A DNA stretch of 64,000 nucleotides from Bradyrhizobium sp. 200 (GCF_023100945.1 NZ_CP064689.1:6740001-6804000), one strand, 5' to 3'; numbered from the stretch's first letter, positions 38,460 to 48,376 are shown. A program made the numbers and translations. Notes: a model not told the origin generated them from the sequence alone.

Positions 38460-38475
38460 TGCAGGATTTGGGCCA
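38460..38475 (-). promoter_or_regulatory. RpoN (-24/-12) promoter of fixR-nifA
   Basis: On the minus strand the site reads TGGCCCAAATCCTGCA, with GG and GC at the exact -24/-12 spacing. It lies 37 bases before the TTG start of fixR. B. japonicum fixR-nifA has such a promoter, overlapped by a second promoter under RegR control; that second one I cannot verify here. Confidence 0.75.
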
Positions 38476-39350
38476 GTTGCGATGCAGACGAACCTCTGTA
38501 GTTCTGCGGCCGAGTGTCGTGTTCGCGACAGTTTGGATCGTTCCAGACATAGGCCCGTTTGGCTTCGGACAGCAGCAATGCGCTGCGCGCACCAAGCCGA
38601 ATGCGAGTGCCCGCAAACACGTCGGTGCGTGGCGCGGTGCATAGGCCCGGCGCATCCTCAAAGCGGGTACCGTGCGGCATTGGCGATGGTCGCTAGTTGC
38701 CTGCTGCTGATGCAGCCAGGTGGGGTCCGCAAGCTAAGTTGGGTCGATACACAACAGCTATCGATCTCACTTAATTCGACCCTTTATGTGCGGCGGATGA
38801 CGTGTGGTTGCTTGACACTCCGCGCGTCCTGAGAACCGGATAAGGTCGATAATCATTTCCAATTCATCCTCTCCCGATCGACTGGGTCCGCTTATCCCAT
38901 GAAGCGAGCAGATGAACTACGACGAACGCCTTCCCATATCAAGGCTAGGAAGTGGGAAAGTACGACACGTCGCGATTCTTACTGTCGCCCGGCAGTCGCT
39001 GGGAATTTGTAATCTGACGTGGCTCACGCTTTACGTGAGGTTCGCATGCGAAGCGGCACCATTGTCGGCGGACGCTCTGCACCTTTTGCTCAACGATGCC
39101 AGCTTCTCCGGCTGAATGATGAGGCGACCAGAAGCTGAAAACAATGGATTTCTCAGACGCCCCCGCCCTCACGATCACAAGCATGCTGGTCGATGAAGGA
39201 GTCCGCCCCCGCGGAGTGCGCCCCGGGCACTCGTCGATGCTCCCCCTATTGTCGAACGCTAATCCTTGCAGAGGAAACAACATCGTCGACAGGACCGAAG
39301 GGGCTATACTGGGCAATGCTAAGGGGCGATATGATCCACGACAATGCTGG
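38476..39350. other. fixR-nodZ intergenic region
   Basis: No supported gene in 875 bases. A perfect dyad (CTCACG-N5-CGTGAG) at 39023-39039 is its only clear element. Confidence 0.5.
39023..39039. promoter_or_regulatory. Inverted repeat resembling the NolA operator arms
   Basis: CTCACGCTTTACGTGAG has arms identical to the perfect NolA-type dyad at 20966-20996 but a 5-bp instead of 3-bp centre. There is no convincing -35/-10 pair at MerR spacing around it. Confidence 0.3.
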
Positions 39351-40333
39351 TTATGATCTGCACCCAACCGAGATAACAGCGGACGATTTTTCATTCCAGA
39401 TCAAACGACTGAAATCATTCAAGTCGAACCCAATGACTCGGGGCACGAAAAGTCTCGCATAGCGCGTGAAGGCGCTAGTCGGCGGAAAACGGATCACGGT
39501 ATCGCATCGCCCAAGAAGATACATATCGATGAGAGCGGAAACACCGCGATCGGCCCCGAGGGCTGCACTATGTAATGGCCCGGTCTGATGCGCCTGGAAA
39601 CGTTTTTCGATAGTAAACAAATCGGGAAACACACCCGACACCCGATCAAGGACCTGCGCACTGTCCGTGCACAAGAACACCCTTATGGGTCTTTGATGCG
39701 GTAACGCTTTGGCCTTACGAATCGCAGTGCATACCTGCCCGTAAGGCGAGCTCTGGATCGGCCCAGTACGGCGCGTGCTCCATAACATCTTCGCCGTTGC
39801 CGTGTCGAATATGAACCCCGATAACGGTGTAGTCCTTGAAGTGTTCCTGATAGATCGCATCAATTCGAGCTTGGATTTCAGATCGCGGTTTGATGCTCTA
39901 AAATATCTGTCGTTCCGCATCCTCATCGCAACGCCACATCAGACAAGCATCACACCACCACGGTGTTAGCTTCACTATCCTGTAGGGTTTCGAATAGATG
40001 GCTGAGCTCGTCACGTTCTCGGAAGATTTGTTCATCTGGCCGGTAAACGCAGTCGATCGATGGCCTATTCCACCAGTCGGGGAAAAACGGACCCGGGAAT
40101 GAGAACTGATTAATCTGGTCATCGCAGATGACGCGTACGCCAGCGATGTCTTGAATTGGTTCGAAAAAGACTGGAAGGGCGTTGGTGAAGGGTTCGTCCA
40201 AATAACAGGAGCCACGCCAATCGATGGCTAGGGTCCGCCCCGTCCGCTGCGCATAACGCCAAGCTGCCGCGAGCGACCACAGACAATCGCCAAAACCAGT
40301 ACGTCGTCGAGAAACCACGAACCGATCGTTCAT
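39351..40333 (-). pseudogene. nodZ: nodZ (alpha-1,6-fucosyltransferase), multiply frameshifted
   Basis: It starts cleanly (ATG 40333 with GGAGG; MNDRFVVSRRRTGFGDCLWS) and matches NodZ up to SEANTVV. Then an extra base near 39970 breaks the frame. Further shifts occur near 39900 (TTTT run), near 39880, and near 39745 (GGG run). The peptide-binding core is seen in another frame as IGVHIRHGNGED, and the end as FLCTDSAQVLDRVSGVFPD and FPPTSAFTRYARLF. NodZ adds fucose to the reducing end of Nod factors. At least four indels make a non-functional gene the likeliest reading. Confidence 0.85.
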
Positions 40334-40420
40334 CGAGCCTCCAACAAGCATTTGCGTCGGCCCGCTGGAGGATACCGCATGGATATGAACATTATTGAAG
40401 ATCTCCTATTCTGGCCGCTG

Positions 40421-42466
40421 TTATGCTTCGTCTGGCATTTGATCGCGGTCTCGATGCACCCGAGCGGCATATGGTGGATGTACTCGAACGAGGCGCAGCT
40501 CCCACAACTCCCGAAGTTCCTTGACGAGAACCTCACGCCTAGCCTGATCGAACGTAGTTTTCTCGAGGAGATCCCCGAGCAGGGCTTCGCCCTCGATTCC
40601 CATCAGCAGATCGAACAAATCATGGGAAATACGCACAGCGCCACGGCTGGACGAGCTCACACGGATGCCGCACAAAGTCTCCTGGCGATCTCGGGCTGTG
40701 TAAGCGCGGACGCGATGAAGGGATGCATAAGCCGGCAACGAAACCGCGAGTGAGCTCCAGTCCTTTAACGTTGTCGCCCGTTTTTTGACGAGGAAGGGCC
40801 CGACCACAAGTCCATCTAGCTCTGTGGTCAGAAATGTGGCAATGGCGTCTGCAACCGAATCCACGATTGGCTCGGCATTGTTGTTAAAGGACGTATTGAG
40901 CAGAACCGGAATTCCTGTCCGCTTCTTAAACTCACTGATAAGCTCCCAGTAGGCCGGATTCGCTTTGCGCAACACTGTTTGCAGCCGCGCCGTACCGTCA
41001 ACATGCGTGATGGCGCTGAGCAAGTCACGCTTGGCGCGGTGCACGCGAACGACGAAGTTCATAAAGGGCAATTCGTGCGTGCCATCAGGCAGGTCGAAAA
41101 ATTCGCGCGCATCCTCCTCAAGCACTGATGGCGCGAACGGTCGATAGCCCTCGCGCTTTTTGACCATCGCGTTGATCCGGTCCTTGTTTGCGGCAGGCCG
41201 AGGATCGGCAAGAATGCTGCGGTTGCCAAGTGCACGTGGCCCGAACTCCGAACGACCCTGCACCCAGCCGATCACCGCTCCATTAGCCATCCAGTCGGCT
41301 GCACTCCGTGCCACGTTATCACTACGTTCAACGTCGAGGTGGCCGGCCCATGCATTTAGCTCCTGCTCCACGGCGCGGTCGCTCCCGAGATCAGGACCCC
41401 AATAGACTTCCTGCAGTCGCTCGCGCGGCGCCGGTCGGCCGAACTCGTTAGAAATCATTAGTGCAGCGCCTAACGCGCAGCCAGCGTCGTGAGACGCGGG
41501 TTGCACAAAGATGTCTTCGAAGAGCCCGGAATACAGCAGCTTACCATTCAAGGTGCAGTTGTGGGCTACCCCTCCAGCTAGGCATAACCGCTTCATACCG
41601 GTGGCCCCGCGGTGATGCCTGAGGATATGAAACACGATCCGCTCCAGCGCTTCCTGCAATGAAGCACTTACGTCTCGATGCTGCTGCGTGAAGGGCATTC
41701 CCTTTCGTCGAACCTCGATGTTGCGGAGCAACGTCGGACCGATGCGGTCCAGGTGGACCCGGTAACGTCCATTGTCGGAGAGTTCGTAGAACTGCTTGAA
41801 AAGCTCGCGGTGGGGCGCGGGATCCCCGTAAGGTGCAAGCCCCATGACCTTGTATTCGTCAAATAATCCATAGCCGAGATACCGGATCGTCTCGAGATAA
41901 AATAGCCCCAGAGAATTGCTCTCCGGGAACGTTTCGACTTGCGTAACTTCGGTTCCAGAACCTCGTGCCAAGAGCCCAGAGAGGAAATCACCACCGCCAT
42001 CAATCGCGAAAATCAAGCTTTGGTCGAATCCCGACATCGCAAACGCGCTGACGGCATGCGCCATATGGTGGCTTACGAATGAGACACGCGAAGCATCGAC
42101 CTCAGTGCCGAACTCCTGCTCCAGCATTTTCCGCAGCAACAGTTTGGCATCCAATGGAATGGAGACGTCTGGGTTGGAAATGACCAGACGTTCGAGCATG
42201 GCATTCGAATAGGCCTCGGTAGCGTAGAACGCGATACGATCGATATCACTGAGCTGAACTCCCGCAGCCGAAAGGCAGTATTGAATCGAACTACTCGGGA
42301 ATTTGTTAGAGTGCTTGATCCGATTGAGGCGCTCTTCTTCGACCGCCGCAATCACGCGTCCGTTCCGGACGAGCACTGCTGCGCCATCGTGCAGAAATGT
42401 ATTCCCAAGCTCGAGTGGGTTTTCATATACTTTATCCAACCCGCCGCTCAGTCCCAGACACAGCAT
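40421..42466 (-). CDS. nolO: NolO, Nod-factor carbamoyltransferase
   Basis: A 681-residue carbamoyltransferase from ATG 42466 (MLCLGLSGGLDKV, preceded by GGAG), which adds a carbamoyl group to the non-reducing end of Nod factors. The N-terminal TsaD/kinase-like domain carries HHMAHAVSAF (metal-binding histidines), FAIDGGGDF and AGGVAHNCTLNGKLL. The C-terminal domain has GRSEFGPRALGNRSILADPR and FNNNAEPIVDS. Intact. It is related to NodU upstream but groups with NolO by its extended C-terminal end. It belongs to the nod operon, 212 bases after the small ORF at the nolMN position. Confidence 0.92.
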   Translation of the reverse strand: MLCLGLSGGLDKVYENPLELGNTFLHDGAAVLVRNGRVIAAVEEERLNRIKHSNKFPSSSIQYCLSAAGVQLSDIDRIAFYATEAYSNAMLERLVISNPDVSIPLDAKLLLRKMLEQEFGTEVDASRVSFVSHHMAHAVSAFAMSGFDQSLIFAIDGGGDFLSGLLARGSGTEVTQVETFPESNSLGLFYLETIRYLGYGLFDEYKVMGLAPYGDPAPHRELFKQFYELSDNGRYRVHLDRIGPTLLRNIEVRRKGMPFTQQHRDVSASLQEALERIVFHILRHHRGATGMKRLCLAGGVAHNCTLNGKLLYSGLFEDIFVQPASHDAGCALGAALMISNEFGRPAPRERLQEVYWGPDLGSDRAVEQELNAWAGHLDVERSDNVARSAADWMANGAVIGWVQGRSEFGPRALGNRSILADPRPAANKDRINAMVKKREGYRPFAPSVLEEDAREFFDLPDGTHELPFMNFVVRVHRAKRDLLSAITHVDGTARLQTVLRKANPAYWELISEFKKRTGIPVLLNTSFNNNAEPIVDSVADAIATFLTTELDGLVVGPFLVKKRATTLKDWSSLAVSLPAYASLHRVRAYTARDRQETLCGIRVSSSSRGAVRISHDLFDLLMGIEGEALLGDLLEKTTFDQARREVLVKELRELWELRLVRVHPPYAARVHRDRDQMPDEA

Positions 42467-42677
42467 CTTGCTCTCCATTCCTCGTGACAGGAGGCCCTAT
42501 TGGCCTGATTTCAGCATCGTTCCACTAAGCTGCACTGTCGCTCGCGCCTGCGAACGCCATTCAGACATCACCAGCATCCAAGGATTCTTACGTGGTGCCC
42601 GGCTTACTCAACGATATGAGCTCAGCCATTGTGGCGCCCGCGTTCCATACTGCTGACAAATTCACTGGATCGCCTTC

Positions 42678-42899
42678 TCACAAGTTGACATCCATGCGCG
42701 CGATTTCGCGCTTCAGTCGCGGCACAGAGGCAGCGCCCACTAGGGTGCTTGCAGCAGAGGGCAGGCAGTCGACAAAGATAGCGCGCTGAGCACCAGTCAT
42801 GTCGTCCTTCCAAAACGGCACCGTACATGTGACTGCCGTATGCTGCGCCGTCTCGAGCTGTCGCGGCACAATTGGCGGTACAACATCGTGTGTCTCCAT
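42678..42899 (-). CDS. Small ORF between nodJ and nolO (nolM/nolN position)
   Basis: A 73-residue frame (METHDVVPPIVPRQLETAQH, then WKDDMTGAQRAIFVDCLPSA and VPRLKREIARMDVNL) in the operon strand, 20 bases after nodJ. The residue composition looks protein-like. In B. japonicum two short genes, nolM and nolN, occupy this place; I cannot confirm homology from memory, so no symbol is given. Function unknown. Confidence 0.4.
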   Translation of the reverse strand: METHDVVPPIVPRQLETAQHTAVTCTVPFWKDDMTGAQRAIFVDCLPSAASTLVGAASVPRLKREIARMDVNL

Positions 42900-42919
42900 C
42901 GCTTCTGCGGAACGTCGCA

Positions 42920-43707
42920 TTAACGCATGAGGCGCCGGCGAAACAGCGCCGTCGACAGGAAAAACGGTATCACCGCGTATATGCAAAGCGCACTGATATG
43001 GAGGGCTGCACTGCCAGCCGGGTGCCCCAGCATCGCGGGCCGGATGAGGTCGACCGAATGTGCCAGCGGCAGTATGCCCGCCACGCTTTGAAAGATGCTG
43101 GGCAGCTGGGCTACCGGAACGACTGCGCCGCAGAGGAAGATCATCGGCGTGATGAAGAGCGTCTGGTAAAACACGAAATACTCGTACTGGGCGCAAGCGA
43201 TATGACGACCATCGCAAGGCTCGCGAAGCCGAGGCCAGTGAGAGCGATTGCTGGCAGCACATAAAGAATTGACGGCCATTCGGCATAGCCCAGTGTGGCG
43301 GCAACAATCGTGATTACAGTTCCGGCCAGAACGGCCTTTGTCGCTGCCCACGCCAGTTCAACGAGGACGATGTCGCCTAGCGCGAGCTGCGTGTACGAGA
43401 TTGCTTCCCAAGTGCGCTTGGCATCCATGCGGGCGAAAGTCGCGTACATCGCTTCGAAGCTCGCGGAGATCATCGCACTCGTCGCCACCATGCCAGCCGC
43501 TACAAACGCGATGTATGAAGCGCCGTCAACGCGCCCCACAATCATTCCGAGGCCAAAGCCGAGACCAAAGAGATTTGTCATGGGATCGACGAGATTCCCC
43601 AGAAGCGATGCAAGCGCGACCTTCCTCCATGCCAGAAAATTCCGACGCCATACCGAGACCCAGTTATATGCGTTCGCGGGCATGGCCGCCATGTAGCCTT
43701 CACCCAC
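42920..43707 (-). pseudogene. nodJ: nodJ (ABC-2 type permease), one frameshift
   Basis: The first part (43707 to about 43190) shows the normal NodJ start and membrane spans ([31 protein letters not shown]). After [11 protein letters not shown] the frame is lost. The rest ([36 protein letters not shown]) is in the next frame down to 42920. One missing base in the GCGCCCAGTAC stretch near 43190 explains it. NodJ with NodI exports Nod factors. A sequencing error cannot be ruled out, because this is the only lesion. Confidence 0.75.
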
Positions 43708-43710
43708 GAT

Positions 43711-44624
43711 TCATTTCTCCATCTCGCGCCCGGTTAGCCGCAAAACGACATCCTCTAGATTCGGAGGACGCTGCAGAATGCGTAGACCCGCGCGCCCGCG
43801 CAGCCGCACGCGGACCTGCTCCGGATCTGGCGCATAGCAAAAGAGCGTCTCGCCACTGACTTCGATGCGGCGCGCGTAAGGTTTGATCAGCGCCGACAAC
43901 TCATGCGGATTGCCGCCATAGATCTCGATAACGTCGCATCCGATCTGCTCATCGATCAGCGTATGAGGCTTGCTTTCGGAGATCTTGCGACCATTCTCGA
44001 GCACACACAGCCGATCGCACAACCGCTCGGCCTCTTCCATAAAGTGAGTGATCAAAAGAATCGTCTTGCCGCGGGCCAGAAGTAATCGCAGGCGTTCCCA
44101 GATCAGATGGCGTCCATGCGGATCGAGGCCGGTGGTCGGCTCGTCCATTATCATCAAATGCGGGTCGTTGATCAGCGCACGCGCCAGCGTCAACCGCCGC
44201 TTCATGCCGCCGGATAGGCCGGCGACGCGCGCATCCGTCTTGCTTTCGAGGCGGGCGAACTCAAGCAGTGACGGCACGATCGCTTCGATTTCGCGTGCGC
44301 TCATTCTGAAGTAGCGCCCAAATTGAGCAGGTTCTCGCGTACGGTGAACTCGAGTTCAAGGTTGTCGAACTGCGGCACCACGCCGATACGCACGCGTGCC
44401 AAGGTTGCGCGTACGGGGACCGGCTCGCCGAGCACTGTGATCTTGCCCGCATCAGGCCGTACCATGCCGAGGACCATACGCGCGATCGTGCTCTTGCCCG
44501 CGCCGTTCGGCCTCAGCAGGCCGAAGCACTCTCCCGGCGCAACGGCGAACGACAGCCCGTTGACGGCAATCTTGTCGCCATATGACTTCCTTACGCCGGT
44601 AAAGTCGATTGCTGCGGTGGACAT
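43711..44624 (-). pseudogene. nodI: nodI (ABC ATPase for Nod-factor export), frameshift and Walker A change
   Basis: Part one (44624 to about 44310) carries [19 protein letters not shown] and the P-loop [11 protein letters not shown], in which the first glycine of GxxGxGKS/T is Arg. Part two (to 43711) in the next frame carries [20 protein letters not shown] (signature), [13 protein letters not shown] (Walker B) and [11 protein letters not shown]. One base is missing in the AATTTGGG stretch near 44312; restoring it gives about 304 residues. NodI powers NodJ, three bases downstream. The Walker A substitution is a second, independent sign of decay. Confidence 0.75.
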
Positions 44625-44633
44625 ACGTTGATC

Positions 44634-46343
44634 CTAGACTGAAAGAAGTCGTTCGGCCGGCGATCGCTCACTTACAACGGTTTTGGTCCACAGCAGGCCG
44701 TCGCACCAGACGTGTTCAACGCCTCCCCACTGGCAGGCCGCTGCGGCATCCGGAAAAAACCCGCGTCCATGGTGGTTGGCACTCGTATTGCAAAGTAGCG
44801 GAATGCCGGTGAGTTTTTCATATTCGACGAGAAGCTCGGCCACTTTGTGCTGAGAGGTTCTTGGGATGGTCTGCAATCGCGCAGATCCGTCGAGGTGTAG
44901 AACAGCAGGAATTTTGTCCCACCATTCTGCCCGTATCTGGTGATCGAAAAGCATGTAAGGATCAGGCGTTCCGGGGCTGAAAATTTCCGGCGCACGGTCC
45001 GCCAGGCATATCGGCGCCACTGGCCGGAAGAGCTCACGAAGCTTGATGTCGTTGAGATGGTCCTTCGTTCCCGCCGATGTCGCGGCTGCGAGAATGCTTC
45101 TGCCACCCAATGCCCGTGGTCCAAGTTCGGCGCGGCCGGCCAGGAACACCACGGGCTTGTTGCTCGCGAGGATGGTAGCGAGTTCACGCATACTGCATGG
45201 CGCAGCGTCCCATTCGGACGAGGCGTTGCTGCTGGGTGCCAGAGCCGGGCCACTGTAAACCGACCATTGCAGCGCAACGAAGCCTTTCTCCGCCGCCATT
45301 GCGGAGCAAGCGGCACCGATTGCCGAGCCGCTGTCGTTCGGAAAGGGCGGCACCCAGACATCATCGAACAGTCCGGTAGCACGAAGTGCACTATTCCATT
45401 TGATATTGAGACCGCAACCACCGGCTATGCATAAATTGCGCGGTCCCGGACGTGAATGTCGCTGCAAAGCAACAGCAATTTCCCGGACGAGGAGACGCTC
45501 GAGGAAACTATGAAACGATGCAAGTACATCTTCGGGCAGCTTGGCCTTCAATCGGAGCGCGCTCGCGTCGAAAAAGTCGTGCATAGCCTCAAGTGAGGAC
45601 TCCGCGCTGTTGATCTCGGCACGGTAGCGTCGAGCATGCTCCGTGTCGGCCGCAAAGCGCTCCTCGTAGAGCTCCCGAAACACTGCAACGATGTCTTCAT
45701 CTACAGACCCGACCGCGATGTAGGCCATCAGCTTGCCGGCAACTCCTAGGTCCCAGCTGGTACGGCTCGCCCGTTTATAAGGTCCAAAGTGACGGCCGGC
45801 GACAGCATAAGCATGGCCTATGATCGGAAACAAGCATTCGAGGAAGCGCGCGCCGCTGGGTTCTACGTAGTAGAGACGTGGAAGGATGGACCCATCCCAT
45901 ACCAGGCAGAAGGCGGGTTGTCCGGCTTTGGCAAAAGGACTCGTGCAGTATGCGGAGGCCACATGGCCTGTGACGTGGGGATAGCTTCTATAAGGGAAGA
46001 CCCTGCCGTCAAGCATCAGGCTAGAACCGTCGCGCGAAGTGAGAAGGCCTTCGGCATGGCGCTCAACATACGGCGCCCCTTTGAGAGTGATAGGTGTCGC
46101 CCCACTGAGGACCTGGAATTGCGACTCGGCCTCCCCGTCCCAGCCGTCGATGACGAACTGATCTACATCCTGCGGATCCAGACCATGCTCGGCCAAAGCG
46201 ACAACAACCGCATCAAGATTGTCGATGGATTGATACCGCGGATTATTGTCACGTTTCTCCTGCTCGACGCAAAAGACCAGCCGCCCGTCCTCCACAAGAG
46301 CGATAGCCCCGTCATGCGTCAGCTTGATGCCGCAGATGCGCAT
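44634..46343 (-). CDS. nodU: NodU, Nod-factor 6-O-carbamoyltransferase
   Basis: A 569-residue carbamoyltransferase starting at ATG 46343 with GGAGG. N-terminal domain features are MRICGIKLTHDGAIALVEDG, the histidine pair in PHVTGHVASAYC, and AGGCGLNIKWNSALR. C-terminal domain features are GRAELGPRALGGRSILA, NTSANHHGRGFFPD and a short end. It carbamoylates the non-reducing GlcN of Nod factors. Intact and of the length I recall for B. japonicum NodU. It lies 12 bases after nodS and 9 bases before nodI in the operon. Confidence 0.94.
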   Translation of the reverse strand: MRICGIKLTHDGAIALVEDGRLVFCVEQEKRDNNPRYQSIDNLDAVVVALAEHGLDPQDVDQFVIDGWDGEAESQFQVLSGATPITLKGAPYVERHAEGLLTSRDGSSLMLDGRVFPYRSYPHVTGHVASAYCTSPFAKAGQPAFCLVWDGSILPRLYYVEPSGARFLECLFPIIGHAYAVAGRHFGPYKRASRTSWDLGVAGKLMAYIAVGSVDEDIVAVFRELYEERFAADTEHARRYRAEINSAESSLEAMHDFFDASALRLKAKLPEDVLASFHSFLERLLVREIAVALQRHSRPGPRNLCIAGGCGLNIKWNSALRATGLFDDVWVPPFPNDSGSAIGAACSAMAAEKGFVALQWSVYSGPALAPSSNASSEWDAAPCSMRELATILASNKPVVFLAGRAELGPRALGGRSILAAATSAGTKDHLNDIKLRELFRPVAPICLADRAPEIFSPGTPDPYMLFDHQIRAEWWDKIPAVLHLDGSARLQTIPRTSQHKVAELLVEYEKLTGIPLLCNTSANHHGRGFFPDAAAACQWGGVEHVWCDGLLWTKTVVSERSPAERLLSV

Positions 46344-46355
46344 AGTGCCTCCCTA

Positions 46356-46985
46356 TCAAAGTTGGCGATTCGATTGAATTGAAGATCGAAACGGACGCCG
46401 AAAGCAGGCGATCAAGCAGTCTTCATTATCCGACACACCCTGGCACTGCACGCGCTCGACCTCGACCAAGGTTTCGTTCAACATGGCGATGACCGTTTCG
46501 GCACCAGCAGCGTGACCCCAGCGCCGGCAGTTGGCATCTCGGGCTGATCCGAAAATCAGATGCCCATTCGGCGCGAGCATACTCACCTGCTTGTCAATGG
46601 CCGTGCGCATCTCGGCCACGTCACGGAGGTAATACAGAACTTCCGTCACGACGATTAGATCGAACCGCTCCGCGGTCGAGAACTGTTGAACGTCGGAGAC
46701 TATCCACGCAATGTGCGACCACCTCTTCGTCCGTGCAGACGCACGGCCAATCGCTCGCGGCGCAACATCGATCACCGTCAGCCGTTGGCAGTGAGGTGCT
46801 AGCTTTTCCGTGAATGCGCCGGCCGCACACCCGACTTCGAGACCATTTCTGATGACCCCTTGGGAAATTGACAACCGGAGCATTTGCGTGTGACGCTCCC
46901 GCTCGAACGGATTACCGTCGAGCCGCCACGGATCGTCGGCGGCCAATTCCCGCTCTAACAATTGATAGTTCTCGTTCAGGCGCAC
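46356..46985 (-). CDS. nodS: NodS, Nod-factor N-methyltransferase
   Basis: A 209-residue S-adenosylmethionine-dependent methyltransferase: motif I GLEVGCAAGAFTEKL (about 46-60), motif II around LTVIDVAPRAI, and FDLIVVTEVLYYLRD. It methylates the amino group freed by NodB on the terminal glucosamine before NodA acylates it. Start GTG 46985, 24 bases after nodC. Intact; its presence predicts N-methylated Nod factors, a feature linked to broad tropical-legume host range. Confidence 0.95.
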   Translation of the reverse strand: MRLNENYQLLERELAADDPWRLDGNPFERERHTQMLRLSISQGVIRNGLEVGCAAGAFTEKLAPHCQRLTVIDVAPRAIGRASARTKRWSHIAWIVSDVQQFSTAERFDLIVVTEVLYYLRDVAEMRTAIDKQVSMLAPNGHLIFGSARDANCRRWGHAAGAETVIAMLNETLVEVERVQCQGVSDNEDCLIACFRRPFRSSIQSNRQL

Positions 46986-47009
46986 GGATCGTTTACCACG
47001 GTTGAAGGA

Positions 47010-48362
47010 TCACTTGCCACTGCGAACGCCGTCAGAGGTCACCAACCTCGACGAGGCGCGCGAAAGATCCGTCCTGCGAATTGACCCAGAAACTCCCGAA
47101 GCTCCTGTAGCGTTCGGTCCAGCGATCGGGTTTCGGATGACGACCTGCTGTTCACCCTTCTTCGGTACGCTGGCAGCCTCCCGTGACAGCCAATCGCTGT
47201 TGCTCAAGGTACACAACGCGTAGGCTTTCACGGGTAGTAAGAGAAAGAGGTTGATGAGTGTGTGCAGAGAAAAGCCGAGAAATCGAAGTTGCCGAGCACG
47301 CAACGCTGCCACGCTGCAGCGGACCACGGTCATTAATGTGATCAGTAGGCATGTCCACCACGGCACTGTGGCTGTGAGTGCGAACTGCGTGAGCCCCGTC
47401 AATAATGATAGAGCGAGCAATAGCGGCCCGAGATTCTGCCCGACAACATCTAGTGTGAGATAGCGATCCAGACCGGAGAGCAGGCGCAGCCCAAGTAGCG
47501 TGTCCCGGAAAGTGCTCCGTGCCCACCGGAGTTGTTGGCGCAGATACGGCCTTAGGCTATCCGGGACCACCGTTGCGGCGATGGCGTCCGGAACGTACTC
47601 GGTTCGAAACCCTGCTTTCAGCATGAGTATCGTGAGATGACGATCCTCACCAAAGTCGCTCGGCTTTCCCCGAAAAAATTGCGTCTCGTACTGATCTAGC
47701 AGTAAAAGAAGCGCGGACCGGCGGTACATAGCACAGGGGCCGCAGCAGCACATAACGGCACCGAAGCGAGCCTGTGCCGCGCGCTCTTCGTTGCAAGCCA
47801 GCCAGTACTCCATATCAATCAATCGGGTGAGCCAGGTGTCGCTCCGGTTGCTGGCTGTCAACTGCCCCATGGCCGCGCCGATCGCCGGATTTTGCATCTT
47901 TCGGGTAAGCTTCGTAACCACATCGGGGGCGAGTACCGTGTCCGAGTCGACGTTGAGCACCAAGTCTCCAGATGAGCGCCGTATTGCGGCGATCTGCGCC
48001 TTGCGCTTTCCTACATTCTCTCGCAGCATAACAAACTTAAACCTCGGATCGTCCGTGTAGGTCTCGTGGACGGGCGCCACATCGTCGAGGTTTCCAGAAC
48101 CGTCATCAACAACATAGACCTGCAGTTTTCCTGCGTAGTCTTGACTTGCGATGGACTCTAGGCACGCCGAGAGCGTACGCGGGCCCTCGTTGAAGCAGGG
48201 GACGATGACATCCACGCTCGGCAGAGCTTCGTTGTCGATAGCATTGTGCAGCGATGAGACGTCTGTCGGCAGAGCATAAAGCGTCTGCACGCTCTTATAG
48301 ACAGTCGAGAGCAACGCATAAGACAAGACAGCGACAGTGCTGGTTGTGGCAAGCAGGTTCAT
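47010..48362 (-). CDS. nodC: NodC, chitin-oligosaccharide synthase
   Basis: A 450-residue membrane-bound family-2 glycosyltransferase from ATG 48362 (MNLLATTSTVAVLSYALL, first membrane span). Catalytic motifs are PCFNEGPRTL, VVDDGS, NVDSDTVL, GEDRHLTIL and QQLRWARS, all intact. Two to three membrane spans lie near the C-terminus (LGPLLLALSLLTGL, HTLINLFLLLP). It polymerises UDP-GlcNAc into the Nod-factor backbone. The start is 14 bases after the nodB stop. The longer frame upstream overlaps nodB and is not used. The C-terminal end is somewhat shorter than I recall for B. japonicum. Confidence 0.96.
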   Translation of the reverse strand: MNLLATTSTVAVLSYALLSTVYKSVQTLYALPTDVSSLHNAIDNEALPSVDVIVPCFNEGPRTLSACLESIASQDYAGKLQVYVVDDGSGNLDDVAPVHETYTDDPRFKFVMLRENVGKRKAQIAAIRRSSGDLVLNVDSDTVLAPDVVTKLTRKMQNPAIGAAMGQLTASNRSDTWLTRLIDMEYWLACNEERAAQARFGAVMCCCGPCAMYRRSALLLLLDQYETQFFRGKPSDFGEDRHLTILMLKAGFRTEYVPDAIAATVVPDSLRPYLRQQLRWARSTFRDTLLGLRLLSGLDRYLTLDVVGQNLGPLLLALSLLTGLTQFALTATVPWWTCLLITLMTVVRCSVAALRARQLRFLGFSLHTLINLFLLLPVKAYALCTLSNSDWLSREAASVPKKGEQQVVIRNPIAGPNATGASGVSGSIRRTDLSRASSRLVTSDGVRSGK

Positions 48363-48376
48363 AGGGGCGTGTCTGT

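Noticed and set aside
44777..44792. Perfect -24/-12 match (TGGCACTCGTATTGCA) on the plus strand inside nodU
   Set aside because: It lies antisense within conserved nodU coding sequence (the residues are those expected for NodU), with no plus-strand gene downstream. Probably chance.
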